Shown here: positions 9,011 through 17,959 of the stretch, in pieces | How the letters are laid out: every line of letters begins with the position of its first letter | Position numbering within the stretch: the first letter of the stretch is position 1 | Assembly: GCF_001294455.1 (NCBI RefSeq) | Contig: NZ_LIKT01000005.1 | Location: 1-64,000, forward strand | DNA: 64,000 nt | Origin: Phaeobacter sp. 11ANDIMAR09 | GTDB taxonomy: Bacteria; Pseudomonadota; Alphaproteobacteria; Rhodobacterales; Rhodobacteraceae | Direction: 5' to 3' | Notes under the pieces: generated by a model | The model's database searches: none | Told to the model about the DNA's origin: nothing | What the model saw: the letters and a program-made list of their open reading frames with translations, nothing else | Program-made: the position numbers and the translations under genes

Positions 9011-9167
9011 GGTTCCCACCAATCTTTTCACCCAAGGATCACTTTGGCGGGGAATGATTGCAAATTCCCTAAAGTTAAATTTCACCTAAAATTCCAGATG
9101 AGCAGCCTTGTGTCTGCCCCAAAGCCCCCGATAAGGTTATCCCGCAGGCAATTCAGGAGCCACGGGA

Positions 9168-10043
9168 ATGGAAATCAAAAAGATCGGCATCATCGGCGCG
9201 GGCCAGATGGGCAACGGCATCGCGCACGTCATGGCATTGGCTGGCTATGATGTTGTTTTGAATGACATTAACCAACAGTCCCTGGATGCTGCCGTTAGTT
9301 CCATTCAAAAAAATCTGACGCGTCAGGCCAGTCGCGGAAAGATCTCCGAGGCAGATGTCAGCGCCGCTATGGCCCGCATTGCAACAACCTTGGCTTTGTC
9401 CGATGTCGGTGCGACGGATTTGGTCATCGAGGCCGCGACCGAACGCGAAACCATCAAGCAAGCCATCTTTGAAGACCTGCTGCCACATCTGCAGCCTCAT
9501 ACGATTCTCACCTCCAACACTTCCTCAATCTCGATCACCCGTCTGGCCAGCCGCACAGACCGCCCCGAGCGTTTCATGGGGTTTCACTTCATGAATCCGG
9601 TGCCGGTAATGCAGCTGGTGGAACTGATCCGGGGAATTGCCACCGATGAAGAGACCTTTGCCGCCTGTCAGGCCGTGGTTGCACGCCTGGGCAAGACCTC
9701 GGCCAGCGCCGAAGATTTCCCCGCCTTCATCGTCAATCGGATCCTGATGCCGATGATCAACGAAGCAGTCTATACGCTGTATGAAGGGGTCGGCTCGGTC
9801 AAATCTATTGATGAGTCGATGAAGCTGGGCGCCAACCACCCGATGGGGCCCTTGGAGCTGGCTGATTTTATCGGCCTGGACACCTGCCTTGCGATTATGA
9901 ACGTGCTGCATGAAGGGCTGGCCGATACCAAATACCGCCCCTGCCCGCTGCTGACAAAATATGTCGAGGCCGGCTGGCTGGGCCGCAAAACACAGCGCGG
10001 TTTTTACGACTATCGCGGTGAAACTCCCGTCCCTACCCGCTGA
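9168..10043 (+). CDS. hbd: 3-hydroxybutyryl-CoA dehydrogenase
   Basis: This enzyme interconverts acetoacetyl-CoA and 3-hydroxybutyryl-CoA with NAD(P). The 291 residues start with the Rossmann motif IGIIGAGQMGNGIAHV. They contain the catalytic HFMNPVPVMQLVE segment near residue 143 and the C-terminal helical domain with NHPMGPLELADFIGLDTCL and GRKTQRGFYDY. Length and motifs are typical of the stand-alone enzyme and not of the fused fatty-acid oxidation protein. It probably acts in butyrate/PHB-linked acetyl-CoA metabolism. The gene stands alone on the plus strand. Confidence 0.95.
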   Translation: MEIKKIGIIGAGQMGNGIAHVMALAGYDVVLNDINQQSLDAAVSSIQKNLTRQASRGKISEADVSAAMARIATTLALSDVGATDLVIEAATERETIKQAIFEDLLPHLQPHTILTSNTSSISITRLASRTDRPERFMGFHFMNPVPVMQLVELIRGIATDEETFAACQAVVARLGKTSASAEDFPAFIVNRILMPMINEAVYTLYEGVGSVKSIDESMKLGANHPMGPLELADFIGLDTCLAIMNVLHEGLADTKYRPCPLLTKYVEAGWLGRKTQRGFYDYRGETPVPTR

Positions 10044-10128
10044 TTCTCCTCTCCTCAAGCCGCTGCTTCGGAGCCCTCATCGCCTGACACCCGTAGGACG
10101 GCGGTGCGGGCCAGGATCAAGCCAAATT

Positions 10129-10153
10129 GCGGAGGCTCCGCGCCCTTTGGGCG
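10129..10153. repeat. Back-to-back tri-loop hairpins
   Basis: GCGGA-GGC-TCCGC (10129-10141) is followed directly by GCCC-TTT-GGGC (10142-10152). Two adjacent short stems with three-base loops recall the intergenic elements at 46.8 kb and 56.2 kb, but the neighbouring AT-rich box of those elements is not recognisable here. Confidence 0.4.
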
Positions 10154-10273
10154 TGGATACCGTCATTTTGCTTGGGACTGGAACAAAGCGCTGTCACGCA
10201 GGGATCAGGAGATGCGGGCTTTGAAGTTGCTGCTTTGGTGACTCAGAAGCTGAAAAGCCCCAAAACGCCTGAC

Positions 10274-11167
10274 TCAGCTCTTCTTACCGAGGCTGAGAGT
10301 ATGCTCACGCAGCCAGGCCATAAAACCACGCGGGTCGCTTTGTAGCTGCGCCATCTGTTCGTCGGTCAGGGGCTCCCCCACCACCGGCGCCTGTGGCTTG
10401 TTGCAGGAGCGGACGATTTCATGCAGCAGCAGGCCTTGGCGCAGAATCGGGGACAGCTTGTTGGCAATCTGATAGCTGCGCGAATTGCTGCCAGGAAAGA
10501 AGATCGGCACCACCCGCGCGCCAGAGCGACGGATCAGCTGCGCAGTAAAGACGTTCCATTCCTGTTCGATTGCCGGGCCGAACCAGCTCTCGGAGGACAT
10601 CACAACCCCCGATGGGAAGAGCGCAACAACACCCCCCGCCTTGAGGTGTGACATGGTCTTGGCGCGCATCTCGACCATCTTCTTTTGCGCTTCCGGATCA
10701 TGCGGGAAGGGAACTGGGATCATAAAGGAGGTTGCTGCCTCATCCAGGCCGGTCAGCACCGAGCGGGTCAGGATCCGATAATCCTGACGCACCAGGCCAA
10801 TCAGATCGGCAAAGATCATACCATCGACCATGCCATGCGGGTGGTTGGCGACAATCACCACCGGGCCTTCGCCGGGGATGTTTTGGATCTGCTCTTCGGG
10901 GGTGAGCAGGTTGATACCCATCACATTCAGCGCCCCGCGCCAGAACTTTTGTCCCCGGTATTCGGCGTTCTGGTTTTCAAACTTCTTGACCATGCGCAAA
11001 ATGGTCAGCTTGCCGGTCATCCACTCGATCGCCTTGATCGCCAAAGAGGTCCAGCGGTCATCAAAGGAATTGGCATAGGTCAGGGTGCGCCGGTCATAGA
11101 CCTCGCCTGTTCCCTGGTCACTCTCCGGTGCAACACCGGTGTTTTGCTCATGTGCCGTATCCGCCAC
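10274..11167 (-). CDS. Lysophospholipid acyltransferase family protein
   Basis: The 297-residue protein has the PlsC-type acyltransferase motif NHPHGMVDG (HX4D form) near residue 107, followed by FPSGVVMSSESWFGPAIE and a FFPGSNSR segment, which match later blocks of glycerolipid acyltransferases. It would acylate a lysophospholipid, lyso-ornithine lipid or a similar acceptor at the inner membrane; the substrate is not determined. It is the last gene of the minus-strand row that begins with chvI, 32 bases after ptsH, and could be co-transcribed. The N-terminal 25 residues are polar and probably disordered. Confidence 0.88.
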   Translation of the reverse strand: MADTAHEQNTGVAPESDQGTGEVYDRRTLTYANSFDDRWTSLAIKAIEWMTGKLTILRMVKKFENQNAEYRGQKFWRGALNVMGINLLTPEEQIQNIPGEGPVVIVANHPHGMVDGMIFADLIGLVRQDYRILTRSVLTGLDEAATSFMIPVPFPHDPEAQKKMVEMRAKTMSHLKAGGVVALFPSGVVMSSESWFGPAIEQEWNVFTAQLIRRSGARVVPIFFPGSNSRSYQIANKLSPILRQGLLLHEIVRSCNKPQAPVVGEPLTDEQMAQLQSDPRGFMAWLREHTLSLGKKS

Positions 11168-11199
11168 CGTGCCATTCCTGTCCGTTTAAAGGGGAGAGA

Positions 11200-11469
11200 T
11201 TAAAATCCCTCACCGAACTTGTCAGCCACCAGGGCCTCAACCGCCTCGGCCAGAGCACCAGCATCCGGCCCCGAAGTCTCGACGTCAATAGTCGTTCCTT
11301 TCGAGGCTGCCAACATCAAAAGCCCCATAATACTGTCGCCAGAGGCAGACATGCCGTCCTTTGACACCTCAGCCGTGGCATCAAAGCCCTCGACAACCTC
11401 TACCAGCTTGGCAGAGGCACGGGCATGCAGCCCCTTTTCATTGACGATTTTTAATGTCTTCAAAACCAT
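11200..11469 (-). CDS. ptsH: HPr family phosphocarrier protein
   Basis: HPr passes phosphate from enzyme I to EIIA proteins. The 89 residues hold the active-site His in KGLHARASAK (about residue 15) and the regulatory Ser in SGDSIMGLLML (about residue 46), the target of HPr kinase. Both sites are intact, in line with hprK in the same operon. The start follows the EIIA stop directly. No EI or EIIBC gene is nearby, so this looks like the regulatory (nitrogen-type) PTS of alphaproteobacteria. Confidence 0.95.
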   Translation of the reverse strand: MVLKTLKIVNEKGLHARASAKLVEVVEGFDATAEVSKDGMSASGDSIMGLLMLAASKGTTIDVETSGPDAGALAEAVEALVADKFGEGF

Positions 11470-11877
11470 TTACTGCGCCTGCTCCCCGTCGGGGTTGATG
11501 TTTTGTGAATTGATATACTTGCGTCCGGCTTCCATCGCCTGACGCACCGCCTCTCCCACGACAAGATGGCGAGATTTGGCCAGCTTGATCAATAGTGGCA
11601 GGTTTGCCCCGTAAAGAATGCGCCGATTGAGCGGCTTGCAGGCGCGCAGACTAAGATTCGACGGAGATCCACCAAAGAGATCCGTCACCACGACAACACC
11701 GTCGCCTGTGTCCACCTGATCCGCCGCAGCGCAGATTTCGCATTGCTTGTCTTCGCGGTCATCTTCCGGCGCAATGGCAATGGACAAAAGGTTGGGCTGA
11801 GGCCCTACGACATGCTCGACTGCGGCCAGGTATTCCCTGGCCAGTCCGCCATGTGCCACGATCACGATCCCGATCAA
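11470..11877 (-). CDS. manX: PTS EIIA component, mannose family
   Basis: This 135-residue protein is a stand-alone EIIA-Man domain. The phosphorylatable His is in IVIVAHGGLA (residue 9), and VVVTDLFGGSPSNLS near residue 62 is the second family block. Without EIIB, EIIC or EIID partners it is expected to act as a phosphorylation sensor, as described for ManX/EIIA in rhizobia. It lies between rapZ and ptsH in the row chvI-chvG-hprK-rapZ-manX-ptsH. Confidence 0.92.
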   Translation of the reverse strand: MIGIVIVAHGGLAREYLAAVEHVVGPQPNLLSIAIAPEDDREDKQCEICAAADQVDTGDGVVVVTDLFGGSPSNLSLRACKPLNRRILYGANLPLLIKLAKSRHLVVGEAVRQAMEAGRKYINSQNINPDGEQAQ

Positions 11878-11898
11878 TCCTGCAACTCCGTATTCCTG

Positions 11899-12759
11899 CT
11901 AGCTTTGCAGCTCGCGATGTCTAATTGACACCTGCTGGCCCTCTTCTGCAAGGGCTTTTGCGAGGGTTTCTGCAAGGGTGACGGATCGGTGCTGGCCACC
12001 GGTGCACCCAAAGGCGATCGACAGATGCGATTTCCCCTCCTCGCGGTAAGCTGGCAGTAGATACTGCGTCAGGTCCAGCACGCGGGCAAAAAAGCCCTCG
12101 TATCGGGCGTCCGCTTTGACATGCGCCTGCACTGCTGCATCGCGGCCATTCTTCCCGCGCAGATCCGGGTTCCAATAGGGATTGTCCAGAAACCGGCAAT
12201 CAAACACCATGTCGACGCTGCGCGGCACTCCGCGTTTGTAGGAAAAGCTTTGAATAGAAAGCGCCAGATTGCGCCCTGCCGGCGCAAAGATCTGTTCGAT
12301 CTCAGCCTTGGCCTGATGCACATTCATATCAGAGGTGTCCAGCAACAGGCTGGCCCGGTCGCGGATCGACCCCATCAGGCTCAACTCCCGCTGCACCCCC
12401 AGTTCAGGGGTTTCCCCCGGAGATAGAGGGTGGCGGCGGCGGGTTTCAGAATAGCGCCGCAGCAGAACCTCGGGGCGCGCATCCATGTAGAGTACCGACA
12501 GATCACACCCCGCGCGAGCGTCGAGCATGTCAATGACCTCGAGCAGGGCCGCAGGGGAGAAATCCCGGTTACGACTGTCCAGCCCCAGGGCCATGGGCCC
12601 GGCGTCTCCGGCGGCCGAGACCAACCCCGGCAACAGACGCAGAGGCAGGTTATCAATCGCCTCATAGCCAAGGTCTTCGAGCACATTGATGGCAGTTGTC
12701 CGCCCCGCCCCAGAGGGACCAGTCACCAGAACAATCGGCACTACCTTGATGTCAGACAT
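11899..12759 (-). CDS. rapZ: RNase adapter protein RapZ
   Basis: RapZ is a nucleotide-binding protein that in E. coli guides RNase E to the GlmZ small RNA; in alphaproteobacteria its targets are less clear. The 286 residues carry the Walker A sequence GPSGAGRTT near residue 11 and the C-terminal signature FGCTGGQHRSV, with YKRGVP and FDCRFLDNPYW between. The start at 12759 (MSDIKVV) gives the usual N-terminus. It is 35 bases downstream of hprK and belongs to the same operon. Confidence 0.95.
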   Translation of the reverse strand: MSDIKVVPIVLVTGPSGAGRTTAINVLEDLGYEAIDNLPLRLLPGLVSAAGDAGPMALGLDSRNRDFSPAALLEVIDMLDARAGCDLSVLYMDARPEVLLRRYSETRRRHPLSPGETPELGVQRELSLMGSIRDRASLLLDTSDMNVHQAKAEIEQIFAPAGRNLALSIQSFSYKRGVPRSVDMVFDCRFLDNPYWNPDLRGKNGRDAAVQAHVKADARYEGFFARVLDLTQYLLPAYREEGKSHLSIAFGCTGGQHRSVTLAETLAKALAEEGQQVSIRHRELQS

Positions 12760-12794
12760 GAGCCCTCCGCCAGTCAAAAATATATACTGAAATC

Positions 12795-13223
12795 CTAAGC
12801 ATCGGGATCAAGTAGCCCAGATTTCAAGAACTGTATCAGGGCAGCGGCAAAAGAAGGCCCCTCGACCCGATGAAAGACCTGCACATCCCGCTCCAGCAGC
12901 TTCTGATACCGTTTGACAGGCAGGCGCTCCGTCTCGGTCAGGTCCAGATCGACGATAGCACAGATCCTGGCTTCTGCGGCGACCTCGGCCGTCAAAATTC
13001 CAAAATGCCGCGCCTCGATGAGCCCCTTCAGGGCCTCAGGCGATCTGGCTTGGACGGCATCGCCTGAAGACCAAAGACACACCTGATCATCCGCAATCAG
13101 ATCCGCCCCAAATGCCATGAGCTGCAGGGTCAAAGAGGACTTTCCGCTCCCAGATGCCCCCCGGATCAGAATCCCGCGTCCCCCCAGTGACACGCAGCTG
13201 GCATGCAGGGTGAGACTGGGCAT
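12795..13223 (-). CDS. hprK: HPr kinase/phosphorylase, short alphaproteobacterial form
   Basis: The enzyme phosphorylates or dephosphorylates the regulatory Ser of HPr. The 142-residue protein is only the C-terminal kinase domain: Walker A GASGSGKSSL near residue 21, then DQVCLWSSGD and an ICAIVDLDL segment. The roughly 130-residue N-terminal domain of Firmicutes HprK is missing, as is usual in alphaproteobacteria. I prefer the ATG at 13223, which has GAGG nine bases upstream; a GTG at 13238 is also in frame. It lies immediately after chvG. Confidence 0.93.
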   Translation of the reverse strand: MPSLTLHASCVSLGGRGILIRGASGSGKSSLTLQLMAFGADLIADDQVCLWSSGDAVQARSPEALKGLIEARHFGILTAEVAAEARICAIVDLDLTETERLPVKRYQKLLERDVQVFHRVEGPSFAAALIQFLKSGLLDPDA

Positions 13224-13241
13224 CGTCACGGGCCTCACAGA

Positions 13242-14957
13242 TCAGACAGGCAGGCCAACAACAAAACGCGCGCCCAGAGGTTCAGAGGTCACATCGGCCT
13301 CGGTAGGGCGAATATTCTCTGCCCAGATCACGCCACCATGCGCTTCGACGATCTGTTTGGAAATCGCCAGCCCAAGGCCCGAGTTATTGCCAAAATGCTC
13401 TTCGGGGCGCTGCGAGTAGAAGCGTTTGAAGATCTTCGACAGCGCCTGTTCCGGGATACCGGGTCCTGTGTCTTCGACCACGATCAAGACGCGATTGTCA
13501 CGTCGACGTGCCCAAACCCGGATTGCATCGCCCTCTTCGCAAAAGGAAATCGCATTGGTGATGAGATTGACAAAGACCTGCGCCAAACGAGCTTCCAGCC
13601 CCTGCAGCATCACCGGACGCTGTGGCAGGTCCGTGATATAGTCGATCTCTTTTGCCCGCGCGTCCTCGCCCAGATATTGGTTGAGATTGGTGAGCATCTG
13701 CAGAAGATCAAATTCATCCTCTTCTTCTTTCACCAGCTCAGCGTCCAACCGCGAGGCATTGGAGATATCGCTTACCAGGCGGTCAAGGCGACGCACGTCG
13801 TGTTCGATCACCTCCATCAGCTTCTCGCGCTGATCGTCCCGCTTGACCATTCGCAGCGTGCCAACTGCAGATTGCAGGCTGGCCAGCGGATTCTTGATCT
13901 CATGGGCCACATCAGCGGCAAACTGTTCGTTGCTATCAATCCGGCTATATAGTGCCTTGACCATGCCGCGTAGGGCACGGCTCAGCCGACCGATCTCATC
14001 CGGGCGCGCGGACAGATCCGGGATGCGGATACGACCAGATTGCGCCTTGCGGGAATCCCGCTCACGCCCCAGCTCGGCGGCCTCGGCAAGATCTGCAAGC
14101 GGATTGGCAATGGTTGAGGCCAAGACCAGGCTGAGCCCGATAGAAACCAACAGCGCAATGACAAAAATCTGCAAGACCCGCTCGCGCTCTCCACGCACCA
14201 AGGCGTCGATTTCTCCTGAGGGGGAAGCAAGCGCCACCACGCCAATGGCTGTGCCATTGCTGAGGATAGGGGCCACCGCAGACAGGACTATTCCACCACT
14301 GGTATCGCCGACTACTTGGAGCTGCGCCGCACCGGTCAGGGAATGCTGAACTAAGGTCTGCAACTGCTCCTGCAATGGCTTAACATTGCCCTCTTCGGTG
14401 GATTGGGATTGGAACACCCCACCCAGCGTCGTCCAAATGGCCGACAGCCCGTCAGAGATCAATGTGCGGCTCTTGCCTCCTTCATTCAGGGTATTTAGTG
14501 CTCCAGGCCGGTTCACACCAGTGACCTGAGCCACCAGCACACCAGAGGTATCAAAGACAAAGGCTTCGACCCCGCCGCGCAGGGTGACACCCTCAAGCAC
14601 CTCCACCGGATCGATGCCATCTCCTGTCGTCAAACTGACCGCGCCGGAGGAGGGCAGGACCGCTTCATAAACATCGGCAATTAGCGAGACTTCGGCCACC
14701 AGGGCACCGGCTCGCTGTTTCACCAGGCTCTGGCGAGACGAGTTCAGATAGAGCACCCCCGCAACCAGAATGATCAGCGCGATAAGATTGAAAGTGATGA
14801 TCTTGCGAGTCAGAGGCGAGCCTTTCAAAGAGAAAAACCCACGCCGCGCCCGTTTCACCTGCATTTCGGCTGCAACAGTCTGATCCGGCGCGACCCAATC
14901 GTCGCCCAAAACCACATCGCCTTCTTGCCGACTCGATGTCAGGCCAGTGTCACGCAT
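13242..14957 (-). CDS. chvG: Sensor histidine kinase ChvG
   Basis: ChvG (ExoS) is the membrane sensor that phosphorylates ChvI in response to envelope or acid stress in related bacteria. The 571 residues show a cytoplasmic N-terminus, a first membrane helix near residue 52, a periplasmic sensor region of about 200 residues, a second helix near residue 270 and a HAMP linker. The kinase core has the phospho-acceptor His in DVAHEIKNPLASL, the N box NAISFCEEGD, and the G boxes DTGPGIPE and SGLGLAI. It lies downstream of chvI and upstream of hprK, the standard order in alphaproteobacteria. Confidence 0.95.
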   Translation of the reverse strand: MRDTGLTSSRQEGDVVLGDDWVAPDQTVAAEMQVKRARRGFFSLKGSPLTRKIITFNLIALIILVAGVLYLNSSRQSLVKQRAGALVAEVSLIADVYEAVLPSSGAVSLTTGDGIDPVEVLEGVTLRGGVEAFVFDTSGVLVAQVTGVNRPGALNTLNEGGKSRTLISDGLSAIWTTLGGVFQSQSTEEGNVKPLQEQLQTLVQHSLTGAAQLQVVGDTSGGIVLSAVAPILSNGTAIGVVALASPSGEIDALVRGERERVLQIFVIALLVSIGLSLVLASTIANPLADLAEAAELGRERDSRKAQSGRIRIPDLSARPDEIGRLSRALRGMVKALYSRIDSNEQFAADVAHEIKNPLASLQSAVGTLRMVKRDDQREKLMEVIEHDVRRLDRLVSDISNASRLDAELVKEEEDEFDLLQMLTNLNQYLGEDARAKEIDYITDLPQRPVMLQGLEARLAQVFVNLITNAISFCEEGDAIRVWARRRDNRVLIVVEDTGPGIPEQALSKIFKRFYSQRPEEHFGNNSGLGLAISKQIVEAHGGVIWAENIRPTEADVTSEPLGARFVVGLPV

Positions 14958-14990
14958 TGTTTCACGCCCCCCTGGAAACCACTGCAGGAC

Positions 14991-15695
14991 TTACTCTTCA
15001 TTATAGCGGTAGCCGATCCCGTAGAGCGTCTCGATCGCGGCAAAATCCGTGTCTGCGGTGCGCATTTTCTTACGCAGCCGTTTGATATGGCTGTCGATGG
15101 TCCGATCATCCACATAGACTTGGTCATCATAGGCCACATCCATCAACTGATCGCGGCTTTTGACAAAGCCGGGACGCTGCGCCAGCGCCTGCAACAGGAG
15201 GAATTCGGTCACGGTGAGCGACACATCCTTTCCCTTCCAGCTGACTGCGTGGCGCAATGGATCCATGCGCAGGTTGCCACGTTCCATCACCTTGGTCTCG
15301 GGGCTCTCAACGCCAACCTCATCGCCGTTCAGCGCATCCTGACGTCGCAACAGCGCGCGGATACGCTCGACCAGCAAGCGTTGCGAGAAGGGTTTCTTGA
15401 CGTAGTCGTCGGCCCCCATGCGCAGGCCCAGAACCTCGTCGATCTCATCATCTTTGGAGGTGAGAAAGATCACCGGCATCTGCGTTTTTTGGCGCAGACG
15501 CTGCAACAGATCCATACCGTCCATGCGGGGCATCTTGATGTCCAGCACGGCCATATCCGGCAGCTTCTTGTTAAAGGCATCCAGAGCGGCCTGCCCATCG
15601 TTGTAGGTTTCAACCTCGAACCCTTCGGCCTCGAGTGTCATCTGCACCGAGGTCAAAATGTTACGGTCATCATCCACCAAAGCAATCTTCGACAT
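14991..15695 (-). CDS. chvI: Response regulator ChvI
   Basis: The 234 residues form an OmpR-type regulator. The receiver domain carries acidic DDD at residues 8-10, the phospho-acceptor Asp in [11 protein letters not shown] (about residue 53) and Lys in VKKPFS. The C-terminal winged helix contains [19 protein letters not shown]. ChvI controls envelope, exopolysaccharide and central-carbon genes in rhizobia and Agrobacterium. It is the first gene of the minus-strand operon and diverges from pckA across a 357-base region that could carry its own binding sites. Confidence 0.95.
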   Translation of the reverse strand: MSKIALVDDDRNILTSVQMTLEAEGFEVETYNDGQAALDAFNKKLPDMAVLDIKMPRMDGMDLLQRLRQKTQMPVIFLTSKDDEIDEVLGLRMGADDYVKKPFSQRLLVERIRALLRRQDALNGDEVGVESPETKVMERGNLRMDPLRHAVSWKGKDVSLTVTEFLLLQALAQRPGFVKSRDQLMDVAYDDQVYVDDRTIDSHIKRLRKKMRTADTDFAAIETLYGIGYRYNEE

Positions 15696-16052
15696 TGGAT
15701 TTGCCCCTAAATCTGCTCTTTATATTGTCGTTATTTTTTTCCTTTCATCGCCCGTCTTGCACGTCGAATCAATCCCCATTGGCGAATCGGGCCTCTCTTT
15801 CGCCACAATTAGGGCAAAAATGTCTTATCATCCGCTGAAGAGTGAACAAGGATCCGGCATCGCGGCCAATGGTTGCGCTAAACTCCGCCTTGATGGCGCT
15901 AACTGCGCCAAACCGTCCTGTTCAGTCATGGAAACGTCATGTTATGAGCTGCCTAACCGGTGTCGATACCGGCACTTCTGCCCCGAATTTGGCCTTGGGG
16001 CGCGGCTTTTAATGGATGCGGCTGATCACAACCGCCACAGGAGAGAGAACAC
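15696..16052. other. Divergent regulatory region chvI / pckA
   Basis: This 357-base gap lies between two divergent start codons, with an AT-rich part next to chvI (T7 run near 15734). A pair of GCGCTAA sequences at 15875 and 15896 is listed separately. AGGAGAG precedes the pckA start. I see no coding frame with family resemblance. Confidence 0.55.
15875..15902 (+). promoter_or_regulatory. Direct repeat GCGCTAA with 21-bp spacing upstream of pckA
   Basis: GCGCTAA occurs at 15875-15881 and again at 15896-15902, exactly 21 bp apart, which places both copies on one face of the helix. Flanking bases extend the likeness slightly (TTGCGCTAAAC and TGGCGCTAAC). The arrangement suits a response regulator or a LacI-type protein. 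No regulator can be assigned from sequence alone. Confidence 0.4.
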
Positions 16053-17651
16053 ATGGCATCTGGACGGGTTAACCCGAATTTCCGCCTCGAGGATCAAGGT
16101 ATCGAGGGTCTGGGCAATGTCCATTACAACCTCATGGAGCCTGCCCTTATTGAAGCAGCTCTGAAGCGTGACGAAGGCACCCTGGGCAATGGCGGCGCAT
16201 TCCTCGTCACCACCGGCAAATTCACCGGCCGCTCCCCCAAGGACAAGCACGTCGTCAAATCCGACAGCGTCAAAGATACCATCTGGTGGGAAAACAACGC
16301 CGAGATGTCACCCGAAGGGTTCGACAATCTTTATGTCGACATGCTGGAGCACATGAAGGGTGGCGACTACCACGTGCAGGATCTGGTTGGCGGTGCCGAC
16401 CCCAAGCATTCGATCAATGTGCGTATGGTTACTGAACTCGCCTGGCACGGTCTGTTCATCCGCACCATGCTGCGCCGCCCCGAGCGCGAAGACCTGAATG
16501 AGTTTGTGGCAGATTTCACCGTCATCAACTGCCCCAGCTTCCAGGCCGACCCCAAGCGTCACGACTGCCGTTCGGAAACCGTCATCGCGATGAACTTTGA
16601 TCGCAAGATGATCCTGATCGGCGGCACCGAATATGCAGGTGAAAACAAGAAATCCGTTTTCACCCTGCTGAACTACCTGCTGCCCGAAAAAGGCATCATG
16701 CCGATGCATTGCTCGGCCAACCACGCCAAGGGCAATCCCGTAGACACCGCCGTGTTCTTTGGCCTGTCCGGCACCGGCAAGACCACGCTGTCTGCCGACC
16801 CTGATCGCGTGCTGATCGGAGATGATGAACATGGCTGGGCCGACAACGGCACCTTCAACTTTGAGGGCGGCTGCTATGCCAAGACCATCAGCCTCAACCC
16901 AGAAGCTGAGCCCGAGATTTATGCGACCACCTCCAAATTCGGCACTGTGATCGAAAACATGGTCTTTGACGAAGAGACCAAAGAGCTGGATTTTGAGGAC
17001 GACAGCCTGACGGCCAACATGCGTTGCGCCTATCCGCTGCACTATATCTCCAATGCATCAGAGAGCGCGATTGGTGGCCACCCCAAGAACATCATCATGC
17101 TGACCTGTGATGCCTTTGGCGTGCTGCCTCCCATTGCGCGTCTGACCCCGGCGCAGGCGATGTATCACTTCCTGTCTGGCTTCACCTCCAAGGTGGCTGG
17201 CACCGAGCGCGGCGTGACCGAGCCGGAGCCCACATTCTCCACCTGCTTTGGCGCGCCCTTCATGCCGCGTCGCCCCGAGGTTTACGGCAACCTGCTGCGC
17301 GAAAAGATCGCCGCCCATGGCGCGACTTGCTGGCTGGTCAACACCGGCTGGACCGGTGGGGCCTACGGCGTTGGCTCGCGGATGCCAATCCGCGCCACCC
17401 GTGCCCTGCTGACAGCTGCTCTCGAAGGGTCGCTGGCCGATGCCGAGTTCCGCAAAGACAGCAACTTTGGTTTCGACGTGCCAGTCTCTGTGCCCGGTGT
17501 TGCCGAAGTGCTGCTGGACCCGCGCCGCACCTGGGACGATCAGGCCGCCTATGACAAACAGGCCGCAAAACTGGTTGAGATGTTCTCCAACAACTTCCAG
17601 CAGTATCTGCCCTATATCGACGAAGACGTAAAAGCCGCCGCGATCAGCTAA
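16053..17651 (+). CDS. pckA: Phosphoenolpyruvate carboxykinase (ATP)
   Basis: PckA converts oxaloacetate and ATP to phosphoenolpyruvate, the first committed step of gluconeogenesis. The 532 residues contain the P-loop [13 protein letters not shown] near residue 234 and the metal-binding IGDDEHGW near residue 257, with [11 protein letters not shown] and RSPKDKH upstream. The length is normal for the ATP-dependent enzyme. The ATG at 16053 is preceded by AGGAGAG. It faces away from chvI, an arrangement known from other alphaproteobacteria in which ChvGI or catabolite regulators influence pckA. A strong terminator follows. Confidence 0.97.
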   Translation: MASGRVNPNFRLEDQGIEGLGNVHYNLMEPALIEAALKRDEGTLGNGGAFLVTTGKFTGRSPKDKHVVKSDSVKDTIWWENNAEMSPEGFDNLYVDMLEHMKGGDYHVQDLVGGADPKHSINVRMVTELAWHGLFIRTMLRRPEREDLNEFVADFTVINCPSFQADPKRHDCRSETVIAMNFDRKMILIGGTEYAGENKKSVFTLLNYLLPEKGIMPMHCSANHAKGNPVDTAVFFGLSGTGKTTLSADPDRVLIGDDEHGWADNGTFNFEGGCYAKTISLNPEAEPEIYATTSKFGTVIENMVFDEETKELDFEDDSLTANMRCAYPLHYISNASESAIGGHPKNIIMLTCDAFGVLPPIARLTPAQAMYHFLSGFTSKVAGTERGVTEPEPTFSTCFGAPFMPRRPEVYGNLLREKIAAHGATCWLVNTGWTGGAYGVGSRMPIRATRALLTAALEGSLADAEFRKDSNFGFDVPVSVPGVAEVLLDPRRTWDDQAAYDKQAAKLVEMFSNNFQQYLPYIDEDVKAAAIS

Positions 17652-17674
17652 GCCCAATACGTCACGACAAATAG

Positions 17675-17702
17675 AAAACCCGGCCATTGGCCGGGTTTTT
17701 TT
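17675..17702 (+). terminator. Terminator of pckA
   Basis: AAAACCCGGCC (17675-17685) and GGCCGGGTTTT (17689-17699) form an 11-bp stem with the loop ATT, followed by more T residues. The core CCCGGCCATTGGCCGGG recurs in the terminator at 23007. Confidence 0.9.
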
Positions 17703-17722
17703 CGTATACTATCCGAAAAGCC

Positions 17723-17917
17723 TCAGAGCAGCCCCATGAGGTAGAGCGGCATAAAAAACGACAAAAGATGCGCCAATACGGCAAGTGGATTTTCCAAGAG
17801 CACCCGCAAGGACGATTTCTCCAAGCGAAACATTTGCCTTGTGCCTTCTCGGTATCGGCGGGAACATAGCAACAGAACTGCATAGGTCGCCAACATCGAG
17901 ATCAAGAGAATGGCCAT
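17723..17917 (-). CDS. Small membrane protein of unknown function
   Basis: The frame encodes 64 residues with two hydrophobic segments (about 1-18 and 43-63) separated by a basic linker containing SRRYREGTRQ. An AGGAG site lies just upstream of the ATG at 17917. An alternative start at 17935 would add six residues. It sits between the pckA terminator and dgt, on the dgt strand, and could be a short downstream member of that transcript. I do not recognise a family. The Shine-Dalgarno site and the two membrane segments make it a plausible gene. Confidence 0.5.
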   Translation of the reverse strand: MAILLISMLATYAVLLLCSRRYREGTRQMFRLEKSSLRVLLENPLAVLAHLLSFFMPLYLMGLL

Positions 17918-17959
17918 TTCCTGCTCCTGCGCCATCTAGGACCCCTTCGCGTCTTTAGT

